DNA from: an uncultured bacterium
Lineage (GTDB): Bacteria; Bacteroidota; Bacteroidia; Chitinophagales; CAIODY01
Length of the DNA stretch: 14,127 nucleotides
Assembly: GCA_903871715.1 (NCBI GenBank)
Contig: CAIQHW010000446.1
Location: 1 to 14,127 of the forward strand
Direction of reading: 5' to 3'
Part shown: in pieces, positions 6,823 to 14,067 of the stretch
Numbering within the stretch: position 1 is the first letter of the stretch
Layout of the letters: every line of letters starts with the position of its first letter
Program-made: the position numbers and the translations under genes
Notes under the pieces: model-generated
What the model was told of the DNA's origin: nothing
What the model saw: only the letters and a program-made list of their open reading frames with translations
Databases searched by the model: none

Positions 6823-7917
6823 TTAGTCTTCCACTTTACCGCCATCTTTAAAATGCAGTAGTAAAGCATCGTTGAAGCCATTGAGTTTTAATTTCGCTTG
6901 TGCCGCCACGGCCTCTATTTTGGTAAAATATTTTGGCGAAAAATAAATGTAGCGTCCTTTGGCATCTTGTGCAATGGTAAATCCTTTAACCGTTTGCAAC
7001 CGATTATCGCCTACACCTAATGGTTCGAAGGAAGTGTAAAATTGAACTTTGTAAAACTCACTGTTATTAATGGTTTGCAGGCTATCCATTTTATTTTGCA
7101 AAACCGATTTGTTTTCTTTTTGTGGTGCTTTTGCCGATTCCATTTCTTTTTTATAATCGGCAAAACCATTAAAAATGGATTGTGCAATATTTTGCGAACC
7201 ATCTTCACTATTCAAATATCGCTCTTCCGAAGGATTAGTAATAAAGCCTGTTTCCACCAATATACTGGGCATTTTCGTGTATACCAAAACTACAAAACCT
7301 GCTTGTTTTACACCTCTATCAAATCTGCCAGCAGTGCCTAAATATTGTTGAATCTTGCCTGCTAAATTAACGCTTTGGTCAATGTTGGCATTTTGCACCA
7401 TCGACAGCATGATGTAGCTGGCTGGGTCGTTTGGGTCGAAGCCTTGATACTTTGTTTTATAATCATCTTCTAATAAAATTACGCTGTTTTCTCTTTTGGC
7501 TACCGCTAAATTATCATCGCTGCGATATAAGCCCATCGTGTAAGTTTCGCTGCCATAAGCTGCGTGATTTTTACCAGCCGAGTTGCAGTGAATGCAAATA
7601 AATAAATCGGCGTTGCATTTATTTGCCATCACGGCTCGTTCATATAAATCAACAAATTGGTCGGTGGTTCGGGCATATACCACTTTCACATCAGGATAGT
7701 TTTGTTGTATCAATGAGCCAAATTTTAACGAGATGTTTAATGCTACATCGGCTTCGTGCGAATAAGCTCCTAACGAGCCAGGGTCGCTGCCTCCATGACC
7801 TGGGTCGATAAATACTGTACGGATTTTATATTTTGTAGGTGGCAATTTTGCAAATAAAAAATTGCACGACATCACCAAGATGAAAACAAAAAACGAGAAA
7901 GAAATTTTAAACTTCAT
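6823..7917 (-). CDS. N-acetylmuramoyl-L-alanine amidase (Amidase_3) with C-terminal SPOR-like segment
   Basis: The enzyme cleaves the amide bond between muramic acid and the stem peptide in peptidoglycan. Numbered from the ATG at 7917 (364 residues), a hydrophobic export signal covers about 5-23. The Amidase_3 domain follows, with the zinc and catalytic residues visible: His41 in DPGHGG, Glu55 in SHEADVALN, His110 in CIHCNS and Glu222 in VETGFITN. After a Lys/Gln-rich linker, the last 75 residues (from FYKVQFYTS to the end) resemble a SPOR-type peptidoglycan-binding fold. The frame also opens at an ATG at 7941, adding eight residues with Trp and Tyr that fit a signal peptide poorly. It is divergent from lptD, an arrangement I recall as common in Bacteroidota. 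Roles in cell separation or wall turnover are the likely ones. Confidence 0.9.
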   Translation of the reverse strand: MKFKISFSFFVFILVMSCNFLFAKLPPTKYKIRTVFIDPGHGGSDPGSLGAYSHEADVALNISLKFGSLIQQNYPDVKVVYARTTDQFVDLYERAVMANKCNADLFICIHCNSAGKNHAAYGSETYTMGLYRSDDNLAVAKRENSVILLEDDYKTKYQGFDPNDPASYIMLSMVQNANIDQSVNLAGKIQQYLGTAGRFDRGVKQAGFVVLVYTKMPSILVETGFITNPSEERYLNSEDGSQNIAQSIFNGFADYKKEMESAKAPQKENKSVLQNKMDSLQTINNSEFYKVQFYTSFEPLGVGDNRLQTVKGFTIAQDAKGRYIYFSPKYFTKIEAVAAQAKLKLNGFNDALLLHFKDGGKVED

Positions 7918-8034
7918 GTACCATCTACTATTCAAATTCATGCCAATTATTGCTTAATAAAATTATAAAAACTAACGAGCTAAAAAATGTTTGTGCAACT
8001 TTGCCACAGCAATTATTTTCTACAAATCTTTTCG

Positions 8035-8065
8035 CAAAGGTATTGGTAACAATTATTTATTGAAA
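8035..8065 (-). promoter_or_regulatory. Possible amidase promoter
   Basis: On the minus strand TTTC (8065-8062), 19 nt and TACCTTTG (8042-8035) fit the Bacteroidota promoter pattern with one mismatch at -33. It overlaps the start of lptD, so the two divergent promoters would be interlocked. Rated low because only the -7 box is exact. Confidence 0.35.
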
Positions 8066-10735
8066 CGCTTTAGCATCATATTCACCATTTTAGTTTCCAC
8101 ACTACTATTGTTTACTGTTCGGTTGGCATCGGCGCAGCAAAAAACAATGGTGGTTGATTCGATGATTATAAAAAGTAAAACAGCTACAATGCATGTGGAT
8201 AGCGTATTTGCAGCCGATTCATTAAAAAGCGATTCATTGATTGTAGCAAAACATTTTAATGCCGATTCGATTTTGATTTCAAAAGATGCGCCCGATTCTG
8301 CCATTCATTACACGGCAAAAGATTCGTTGATTTTTGATACCAAAACCAATACTGTTTTATTACTTGGTGATGCTACTATTGGTTATAAAGATTTGGATTT
8401 AAAAGCCAATCAAATTGAGGTAGATTGGACTAATCATTTGATGAGGGCAAAAGGAAAAACGGATAGTGTAAGCCACAAAACTCTTGGCAGCCCTGTGTTT
8501 CAAGAAGGTGGCAAAACTTATGAATCGAAGCGTATGGTGTATAATTATGAAACGCAAAAAGGAAAAATCTACGATTTAGTAACGAGCGAAAGTGAAGGAT
8601 TTATTCATAGCAATGTAATTCGCAAATCGGCTGAAAAAGAATATTTGGGTTATGAATCGTTGTTTACCACTTGCAACAATGAACATCCACATTTTGGTTT
8701 TAGAGCAAGAAGAATAAAAGTGATACCCGATAAATTAATTATCACTGGTCCAGCACAAATGATTATAGAAGATGTGCCCACACCGCTTTTTGTGCCCTTC
8801 GCCATTTTTCCAATTAAGAAAGGGCAGGCAAGTGGATTAATGATTCCACAATTTATTAATGATGCCAACAAAGGATTAGGCTTGCAAAATGGCGGCTATT
8901 ATTTAGGCTTGGGGCAACATCACGATTTGGCTTTGCAAGGCGATTTATTTTCTCGTGGAAGTTATTTGTTGAAAGCCACTTCGGCATACAATTACAAATA
9001 CAAATTCAATGGCAATTTTTACCTTGCTTATAGTAGCACTCGATTGGGCGACCCACAGGAAAGTGGATTTAAGATTTTGAAAGATTTTCACATCACTTGG
9101 CATCATCAAAAAGACCCAAAATCGAACCCTTACAATTTATTTACCGCCAGTGTAGATGCTGGCACATCAAGATATAATCGCAACAATGTGTATGATGCTA
9201 CCGAGTTTTTGCAAAACACTTATTCGTCATCAATTAGCTACCAGCGCATCTTTCCAAACCTGCCTTTTAATTTAACGGTGAATGCGAATCACAACCAAAA
9301 TACTTATTCGCACGACATGACTTTTAATGTGCCCACCATAAACTTCAACATCAATCGCATCACACCTTTTGCCCGAAAAAATGTAGTGGGCGATAAAAAA
9401 TGGTACGAAAATATTGGCTTCACTTATTCGATGAATGAAATGAATCAGCTTTCTACAAAAGATACGTTGCTGGGTGGTGTAAAATTTAAAGACTTTAAAA
9501 ACGGCATCAGCCATAGCATTCCCATCACTACCAATTTTCGAGTGCTAAAATATTTTACCATGGCACCTTCGCTAAATTATAACGAACGATGGTTTGGCTA
9601 CACTTCGCAACAAAGCTTTGATACCAGCACGAATGTATTATCACACAACAAAGTATATGGCATTAAAACCGAACGAGATTTTGCTGCCAACATTTCTTTA
9701 ACTACAAAAATATTTGGCATGAAAACATTTAAGCATGGCAAGATACGAGCCATCCGCCATGTGATTACGCCAAACGTTAGTGCACAATATCATCCAGATT
9801 TTGGTAAAGCATTTTGGGGTTATTACAAACCATCACCACAGGCAAATAATAATACCCCATATTCTATTTTTGAACAAAGCATTGTTGGTGGTCCTCCATC
9901 GCCTGGCAAGTATGCAGGCATGGGCATTTCGCTAACCAACGATTTAGAAATGAAAGTGTTTGACAGAAAAGATACGATGGCTAATCACACCCGAAAAATA
10001 ACTCTATTGCGAAGTTTAACTTTTAGCACCTTCTATAATTTTGCAGCCGATTCGATGCGCCTTTCGCCCATTAATATTAGCACTTCCACTTCGTTTTATC
10101 ATCAAAAAATAAACGTAAATTTTAGCATGACTGTTGATCCCTATTTGCACAATTCATCGGGCAAAGACATCAACAAATATGCTTTTGAAAATGGTAGCAT
10201 TGGAAAAATTAGCCGAGCCAATATCTCTATTGGTAGCAATTTTGCCAGCACACAAAGCATCATCAATTTTGCAAAAGCCACCAAAGGCAGCACTAGCAAT
10301 CCTTTAAGCACTACCAATGCGCTTAACAATAGTTTTAATGGTCAAAATAGCAACAACAATAACTCTAAAAGCCTTACTACTATTGATTTTAATAAGTGGC
10401 ATGTGCCATTTACGCTTTCGGCAAATTATATGTTGAGTATTACCCCAACTACCATCAATTTTCATGACACAATTATTTATACGCAATCGGTAAACTGGCA
10501 ATTGACTTATAGCTTAACACCAAAATGGAATATTTCCTTTAATAGCGGTTATGATTTTCGGTTGAAAAACATTCCATATTCCGATTTAATTATTCTTCGC
10601 GATTTACATTGTTGGCAAATGCGCATCGAAATTGCCCCTGGCAGATTTTATGCCGTGCAAATCAATGCCAAAGCCAATATTCTAAACGATATGGAATTGA
10701 AGAAAAGAAAAACTACTAATGCTTATTATTTTTAG
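8060..10735 (+). CDS. lptD: LPS assembly outer-membrane protein LptD
   Basis: LptD inserts lipopolysaccharide into the outer leaflet of the outer membrane together with the LptE lipoprotein. Translated from the TTG at 8060 (891 residues), it has a clean signal peptide, KRFSII then a hydrophobic run, cleaved after RLASA. A Ser/Asp-rich linker leads to an OstA/LptA-like jellyroll (about 85-245; TNTVLLLGDATIGYKDLDLKA region), then a long barrel domain rich in Tyr, Asn and aromatic strands that ends in Phe. The motifs TTCNNEHPHFGF (Cys205) and RDLHCWQMRIE (Cys851) are typical of Bacteroidota LptD. The frame continues up to a TTG at 7991, but that start would put about 30 residues ahead of the signal core; no ATG is available. 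A low-complexity Asn/Ser loop lies near residue 760. Confidence 0.9.
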   Translation: MKRFSIIFTILVSTLLLFTVRLASAQQKTMVVDSMIIKSKTATMHVDSVFAADSLKSDSLIVAKHFNADSILISKDAPDSAIHYTAKDSLIFDTKTNTVLLLGDATIGYKDLDLKANQIEVDWTNHLMRAKGKTDSVSHKTLGSPVFQEGGKTYESKRMVYNYETQKGKIYDLVTSESEGFIHSNVIRKSAEKEYLGYESLFTTCNNEHPHFGFRARRIKVIPDKLIITGPAQMIIEDVPTPLFVPFAIFPIKKGQASGLMIPQFINDANKGLGLQNGGYYLGLGQHHDLALQGDLFSRGSYLLKATSAYNYKYKFNGNFYLAYSSTRLGDPQESGFKILKDFHITWHHQKDPKSNPYNLFTASVDAGTSRYNRNNVYDATEFLQNTYSSSISYQRIFPNLPFNLTVNANHNQNTYSHDMTFNVPTINFNINRITPFARKNVVGDKKWYENIGFTYSMNEMNQLSTKDTLLGGVKFKDFKNGISHSIPITTNFRVLKYFTMAPSLNYNERWFGYTSQQSFDTSTNVLSHNKVYGIKTERDFAANISLTTKIFGMKTFKHGKIRAIRHVITPNVSAQYHPDFGKAFWGYYKPSPQANNNTPYSIFEQSIVGGPPSPGKYAGMGISLTNDLEMKVFDRKDTMANHTRKITLLRSLTFSTFYNFAADSMRLSPINISTSTSFYHQKINVNFSMTVDPYLHNSSGKDINKYAFENGSIGKISRANISIGSNFASTQSIINFAKATKGSTSNPLSTTNALNNSFNGQNSNNNNSKSLTTIDFNKWHVPFTLSANYMLSITPTTINFHDTIIYTQSVNWQLTYSLTPKWNISFNSGYDFRLKNIPYSDLIILRDLHCWQMRIEIAPGRFYAVQINAKANILNDMELKKRKTTNAYYF

Positions 10736-10755
10736 AAAATGCTGTTGGAAAGCAA

Positions 10756-11682
10756 TTATTTTTTCGACACCAATTGTTTCACTGCTGCCAACTCTTTCAT
10801 TTTCTCACGAGCTTCTTGCACAGGCGAACCAAAATAAGTTTTGTTACCTTCAATGCTTTTAGCAACGCCACTTTGTGCATACACGATGGCATTTTCACCA
10901 ATTACTAAATCTTTATTTACACCCACTTGTCCCCAAAGAATTACGCCATCTTCAATTTTGGTAACACCTGCAATGCCTACTTGTGCTGCAAACAAACAAT
11001 TTTTTCCAACAACTGTATCATGCCCAATGTGAACTTGATTATCAATTTTTGTTCCCCAGCCAATCACAGTATCGCCCGACACACCTTGGTCAATCGTGCA
11101 GCCAGCGCCAATCTCTACATGATCATGAATAATCACTCTGCCGCATGATTCCATTTTATCGTAGAATGTTTTTGGTGAAGTTCTCTTTTTGTAATAAAAC
11201 GCATCGCCGCCAATCACCGTTCCACTGTGAATGGTAACATGGTCGCCAATTTCGCAAAAATCATAAATGCTCACATTGGCATGGATCAAACAATGCTTAC
11301 CAATCTTTACATGATTGCCTACAAACACACCCGGCTGTAATTGAGTGCCTTCGCCAATGGTGGCTGATGGTGAAATGTGTTGTGTGGCTTTTTCAAATGG
11401 TCGAAATTGTTTTACTAAATACACATAATCGCGAAATGGGTCATCGCTGATTAATAAAGTTTTGCCAGTAGGGCATTCCACTTCTTTGTTTATGAGAATG
11501 ATAGTGGCTGCCGAATGGAGCGACTTGTCGTAATATTTAGGATGGTCAACAAAACTTAAATCGCCCGGCTCCACCATGTGAATTTCGTTGATGCCACAAA
11601 GCATATTTTTTTCGTTGCCAATTATTTTGGCAGCAATCATTTCCGCAATTTTGCTGACAGCAATGGGTGGATTTATTTTCAT
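10756..11682 (-). CDS. lpxD: LpxD-like UDP-3-O-acylglucosamine N-acyltransferase
   Basis: LpxD adds the second acyl chain to the lipid A precursor, using acyl-ACP. The 308-residue product (E. coli LpxD is 341) has the N-terminal uridine-binding domain (about 1-100; GDLSFVDHPKYYDKSL), then left-handed beta-helix hexapeptide repeats (about 103-275), including IHSGTVIGGDAF, VEIGAGCTIDQG and KIDNQVHIGHD. His221 in the last motif aligns with the E. coli catalytic His239. A 19-residue loop between AFYYKK and GRVIIH and the TIDQG spelling (TIDRG in E. coli) differ from the classical enzyme. Bacteroidota commonly carry two LpxD homologues, one next to lpxC; this stand-alone gene may be the second, so the exact substrate is uncertain. 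It converges on lptD with 20 bp between the stop codons. Confidence 0.8.
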   Translation of the reverse strand: MKINPPIAVSKIAEMIAAKIIGNEKNMLCGINEIHMVEPGDLSFVDHPKYYDKSLHSAATIILINKEVECPTGKTLLISDDPFRDYVYLVKQFRPFEKATQHISPSATIGEGTQLQPGVFVGNHVKIGKHCLIHANVSIYDFCEIGDHVTIHSGTVIGGDAFYYKKRTSPKTFYDKMESCGRVIIHDHVEIGAGCTIDQGVSGDTVIGWGTKIDNQVHIGHDTVVGKNCLFAAQVGIAGVTKIEDGVILWGQVGVNKDLVIGENAIVYAQSGVAKSIEGNKTYFGSPVQEAREKMKELAAVKQLVSKK

Positions 11683-11734
11683 AGAATGTATATGGTTAAA
11701 GGCTTTCAGCCAATTTGTAGAAAAAATATTTTTA

Positions 11735-11742
11735 CAAAAGTA
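11735..11742 (-). promoter_or_regulatory. Possible lpxD promoter, -7 box
   Basis: TACTTTTG on the minus strand matches the Bacteroidota -7 consensus exactly, 52 nt before the lpxD ATG. No clear TTTG is seen at -33, so this is a moderate call. Confidence 0.4.
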
Positions 11743-11785
11743 GCGGAAATGATTTTATTGCATTAAAAAAGACAATGAAAATTAA

Positions 11786-11799
11786 TCTTCTATTGAAGA
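11786..11799 (-). terminator. Possible weak terminator after tRNA-Leu
   Basis: On the minus strand TCTTC, loop AATA and GAAGA form a 5-bp hairpin followed by TTAATTTT, 42 nt after the tRNA 3' end and before the lpxD promoter. The stem is short and AT-rich, so support is limited. Confidence 0.3.
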
Positions 11800-11841
11800 A
11801 GAAAATTTCAGGGCTAAAATTAATTTCTATCCACAAATAAT

Positions 11842-11928
11842 TGGTGCCCGAGAAAGGATTCGAACCTTCACAAACTTTCGTTTGCTGCGACCTGAACACA
11901 GTGTGTCTGCCAATTTCACCACTCGGGC
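11842..11928 (-). tRNA. tRNA-Leu (anticodon CAG)
   Basis: On the minus strand the 7-bp acceptor stem GCCCGAG pairs perfectly with CTCGGGC, followed by discriminator A and an encoded CCA. The D-arm contains AAATTGGCAGA, typical of leucine tRNAs. The anticodon stem CTGTG/CGCAG encloses the loop TTCAGGT, giving anticodon CAG, which reads CUG codons. A long variable arm (CAAAC-GAAA-GTTTG) marks it as class II, and the T-loop TTCGAAT is standard. It is a single tRNA, not part of a cluster. Confidence 0.96.
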
Positions 11929-11998
11929 AAGTTTATTTTGTAATTAATCTCCTTTTTTTATTTAAAACAGTTATAGAATCGCTTTTACTCCACACGTG

Positions 11999-12006
11999 CA
12001 AAGGTA
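11999..12006 (-). promoter_or_regulatory. Possible tRNA-Leu promoter, -7 box
   Basis: TACCTTTG on the minus strand is an exact match to TAnnTTTG, 70 nt before the mature tRNA 5' end, which would give a leader of about 64 nt. The -33 region is not a clear match. Confidence 0.4.
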
Positions 12007-12281
12007 GAATAATTGCAACAATTAATTTTATCCATTTGCTTAAACATGCCCAACATAAGGCTTTCAGAACCATAGAAGCGGTTGTTTTTAAGTTTGTAGA
12101 AAATTTAATTAGTAGAACCCTGTGCAACCCTTTGCTCCTTTTTGGCTACTATGGTTATTAGCACCTATTATATCAATTGCTCTTTTGCTTTCATCATTTC
12201 CTTTTTAAAGCTAATCAGCAAAAAAGTAAAAATTCGATTGTACTCAACACGAGGCTAATATTACAGCGGCTTGACGAGCAA

Positions 12282-12312
12282 TTTGAAAGTTCAATTGTTT
12301 CGGCTACTTTTG
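12282..12312 (+). promoter_or_regulatory. Promoter of the secreted T9SS protein gene
   Basis: TTTG (12282-12285), 19 nt and TACTTTTG (12305-12312) match the Bacteroidota primary promoter consensus at both boxes with standard spacing. Transcription would start near 12319, giving a 5' leader of about 136 nt. A small inverted repeat, TTGAA-AG-TTCAA (12283-12294), overlaps the -33 box and could be an operator. Confidence 0.55.
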
Positions 12313-12323
12313 TTTTCGTGCAA

Positions 12324-12383
12324 CAGCGGACGGAACACTAAACCGCTGCAACATTACGCCCCGATAACGTTGGGTGCAACCCA
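12324..12383 (+). promoter_or_regulatory. Structured 5' leader with two hairpins
   Basis: Two inverted repeats follow the predicted transcription start: CAGCGG (12324-12329) with CCGCTG after a 13-nt loop, and TGGGT-GCA-ACCCA (12371-12383). The stretch is clearly richer in GC than its surroundings. No known riboswitch family is recognised; it may be a regulatory leader, a remnant of a dispersed repeat, or neither. Confidence 0.35.
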
Positions 12384-12454
12384 TTAAACAACCAGACGAG
12401 CATAAATAAACAAATGAAAAACAATAACTCGTAAACAAAGAAATAACTGACAAC

Positions 12455-13672
12455 ATGAAAAAAACAATCTTATTATTCAGCGTTTTTTGCCTGCTATTAA
12501 ATCTTAATAGCGATGCACAAACATTTAATTATGTACCTAATTCAAGTTTTGAACAAAACGATACCTGCCCTTTTGGCGATAATGATATTTATTTAGCAAA
12601 TCCTTGGGATACTTTAATGGCAGGAGGAGGGGTAGGTATTGGAGGGGGGGGGGGATATTACGCTAAATGCGCAAGTGTCTCTTATTGCGGTGTACCATTT
12701 AATGCACAAGGTTATCAATTTGCTAAATCGGGCACAGCTTATAGCTGTCAATATGTGTATGAACCCTATTTTCATGGTCGAGAATATTTTCAAGTAAAAC
12801 TAAAAAACGCATTAACAATAGGTAAGCAATATTGCACTACTTTTTATATTTCGCTTTGCGAATCTGCTATCTATGCTTGCGACCATATTGGAGCTTATTT
12901 AGATGATGGTAGTATTCAAGCATTAAATGAATCGTGGGTAATTAAAACACCGCAAGTAGAAAGCCCCATTCATGTAATTATGAAAGATACACTCAATTGG
13001 ATGCAAATACAAGGTTCATTTACAGCCACAGGCAATGAAAGCTATTTAACTTTAGGCAACTTTACCACGGATAGTTTAACCGACACAGCCATTGTAACCA
13101 TTAATACCTTTTCGGGCATTCCTGCATTTTACTATTTCGATGATGTTTCCGTCATCGAAAGCAACAGCAAAATAAACGCTGGCAACGATACCACCATAGC
13201 CGTAGGTGATAGTGTTTTATTAGGCAAAAGCATCGAAGGCTTGCCCGTGCAGTGGTACGATATACAAGGCAACCTATTAGCCAACAGCAGCGAAATACAA
13301 GTACACCCCACTACTACAACCAGCTATGTGGTGAAGATGGATTTATGTGGTTTTGTGAGTTATGATACTGTAAAAGTTAAAGTGGGGGATGTGGGCATTT
13401 CTAACCTTTTAATTAATAATCCATCATTATCAATCTACCCAAATCCTGCTAACAACAATATCAATATCATTCTACCTTCTGATAATGTAGCTACTTATCA
13501 AATAGAATGTTGTGATATACAAGGCAAGGTAATAAATACAGTTATGATAAGCAGCAACAATGCCATAATGAATACTACTACATTTACAAATGGTATCTAT
13601 ATTTTGCGTATCACTAATGTAGCAACTAACGAAAAAAACTATAAAAAAGTAATTATCCAGCATGAAAATTAA
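12455..13672 (+). CDS. Secreted protein with T9SS C-terminal sorting domain
   Basis: The 405-residue product has a signal peptide cut after SDA (residue 21). Residues 22-235 form a domain opening with NYVPNSSFE..DTCP, a beginning I recall from many Bacteroidota secreted or gliding-related proteins with a jellyroll, carbohydrate-binding-like fold; it holds most of the cysteines. An Ig/PKD-like domain (about 240-312) begins INAGNDTTIAVGDSVLLG. The last 81 residues, starting LSIYPNPANNNINI, are a type A T9SS sorting tail (Por secretion tail). The protein is therefore expected on the cell surface or outside the cell; no catalytic motif is visible and the function is unknown. Residues 63-67 are five glycines encoded by a run of 11 G, a potential phase-variation switch. 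It has its own promoter and a long leader. Confidence 0.85.
   Translation: MKKTILLFSVFCLLLNLNSDAQTFNYVPNSSFEQNDTCPFGDNDIYLANPWDTLMAGGGVGIGGGGGYYAKCASVSYCGVPFNAQGYQFAKSGTAYSCQYVYEPYFHGREYFQVKLKNALTIGKQYCTTFYISLCESAIYACDHIGAYLDDGSIQALNESWVIKTPQVESPIHVIMKDTLNWMQIQGSFTATGNESYLTLGNFTTDSLTDTAIVTINTFSGIPAFYYFDDVSVIESNSKINAGNDTTIAVGDSVLLGKSIEGLPVQWYDIQGNLLANSSEIQVHPTTTTSYVVKMDLCGFVSYDTVKVKVGDVGISNLLINNPSLSIYPNPANNNINIILPSDNVATYQIECCDIQGKVINTVMISSNNAIMNTTTFTNGIYILRITNVATNEKNYKKVIIQHEN
12644..12654 (+). repeat. Poly-G tract (11 G) inside the T9SS protein gene
   Basis: Eleven consecutive G occur in an otherwise AT-rich sequence, within codons for Gly63-67. Loss of one G would shift the frame to a TAA at 12795-12797, and gain of one would meet a TAA at 12664-12666, so slippage would switch off the sorting tail. 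The length shown keeps the frame open. Confidence 0.9.
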
Positions 13673-13697
13673 TTTACAGTAAAAGCAAAGCTATTTA

Positions 13698-13729
13698 GCA
13701 GTTGTGTCGAAGCTTCGCTTCGGCACTGC
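13698..13729. terminator. Strong hairpin after the T9SS protein gene, possible terminator
   Basis: GTGTCGAAGC (13704-13713), a TTC loop and GCTTCGGCAC (13717-13726) form a 10-bp stem with one G-T pair, and GCA/TGC outside it can extend the stem across a 3-nt bulge. It begins 26 nt after the stop codon. No T-run follows on either side, so it may instead be a dispersed palindromic repeat. Confidence 0.45.
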
Positions 13730-13755
13730 CTGATTCAAAAAACAAACTTAAACCC

Positions 13756-14067
13756 ATGATAAATCCATCTATAAGCCAAATTAACCCTGCTCAAAGGCAA
13801 CTAAAGCACCATAAAATTGAACCGAGCCATGATACAAGGCAACTGAAGCACCATACAAACCAACTGAACGATGATATAAGTCAACTGAAGCAGTATACAA
13901 GACAACTGAACGATGATGCAAGGCTACTGAAGCATGATAAAATTGAACAGAGCGATGATGCAAGGCTACTGAAGCATGATAAAATTGAACAGAGCGATGA
14001 TGCAAGGCTACTGACGCAACATGAAATTGAACTGAACGATGATGAAAGGCAACTGAAACAAATTTGA
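13756..14067 (+). CDS. Hypothetical heptad-repeat protein (coding status uncertain)
   Basis: From the ATG at 13756 the frame gives 103 residues made almost wholly of 7-residue units such as RQLKHHK, NQLNDDI, RLLKHDK and IEQSDDA, alternating to form a 14-residue super-repeat. Composition is Lys, His, Gln, Asp and Leu-rich, with one or two hydrophobic residues per heptad, so a helix is possible; no signal peptide or known domain is seen. The DNA repeat has a period divisible by three, so open frames are expected by chance on both strands, and long ones do exist on the minus strand. No promoter is visible. A longer version from a TTG at 13702 would start inside the hairpin and is not favoured. 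The protein may not exist. Confidence 0.3.
   Translation: MINPSISQINPAQRQLKHHKIEPSHDTRQLKHHTNQLNDDISQLKQYTRQLNDDARLLKHDKIEQSDDARLLKHDKIEQSDDARLLTQHEIELNDDERQLKQI

Larger units (their letters stand above)
11929..12454. other. Intergenic region (526 bp) without a supported gene
   Basis: No reading frame here has protein-like composition; the longest one (starting at 11841) runs straight through the tRNA. The left part (to about 12240) is plain AT-rich sequence holding the putative tRNA promoter. The right part contains the promoter of the secreted-protein gene and a GC-richer, palindrome-rich stretch (12260-12385) that would form its 5' leader. Confidence 0.7.

Noticed and set aside
11841..12161. 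106-residue plus-strand reading frame
   Set aside because: It runs through the tRNA-Leu gene in antisense and has no homology-like features; treated as chance.
12366..12375. AACGTTGGGT as an integron attC core (GTTRRRY)
   Set aside because: No matching RYYYAAC half with correct pairing was found at attC distance on either strand, and there is no integrase or cassette structure.
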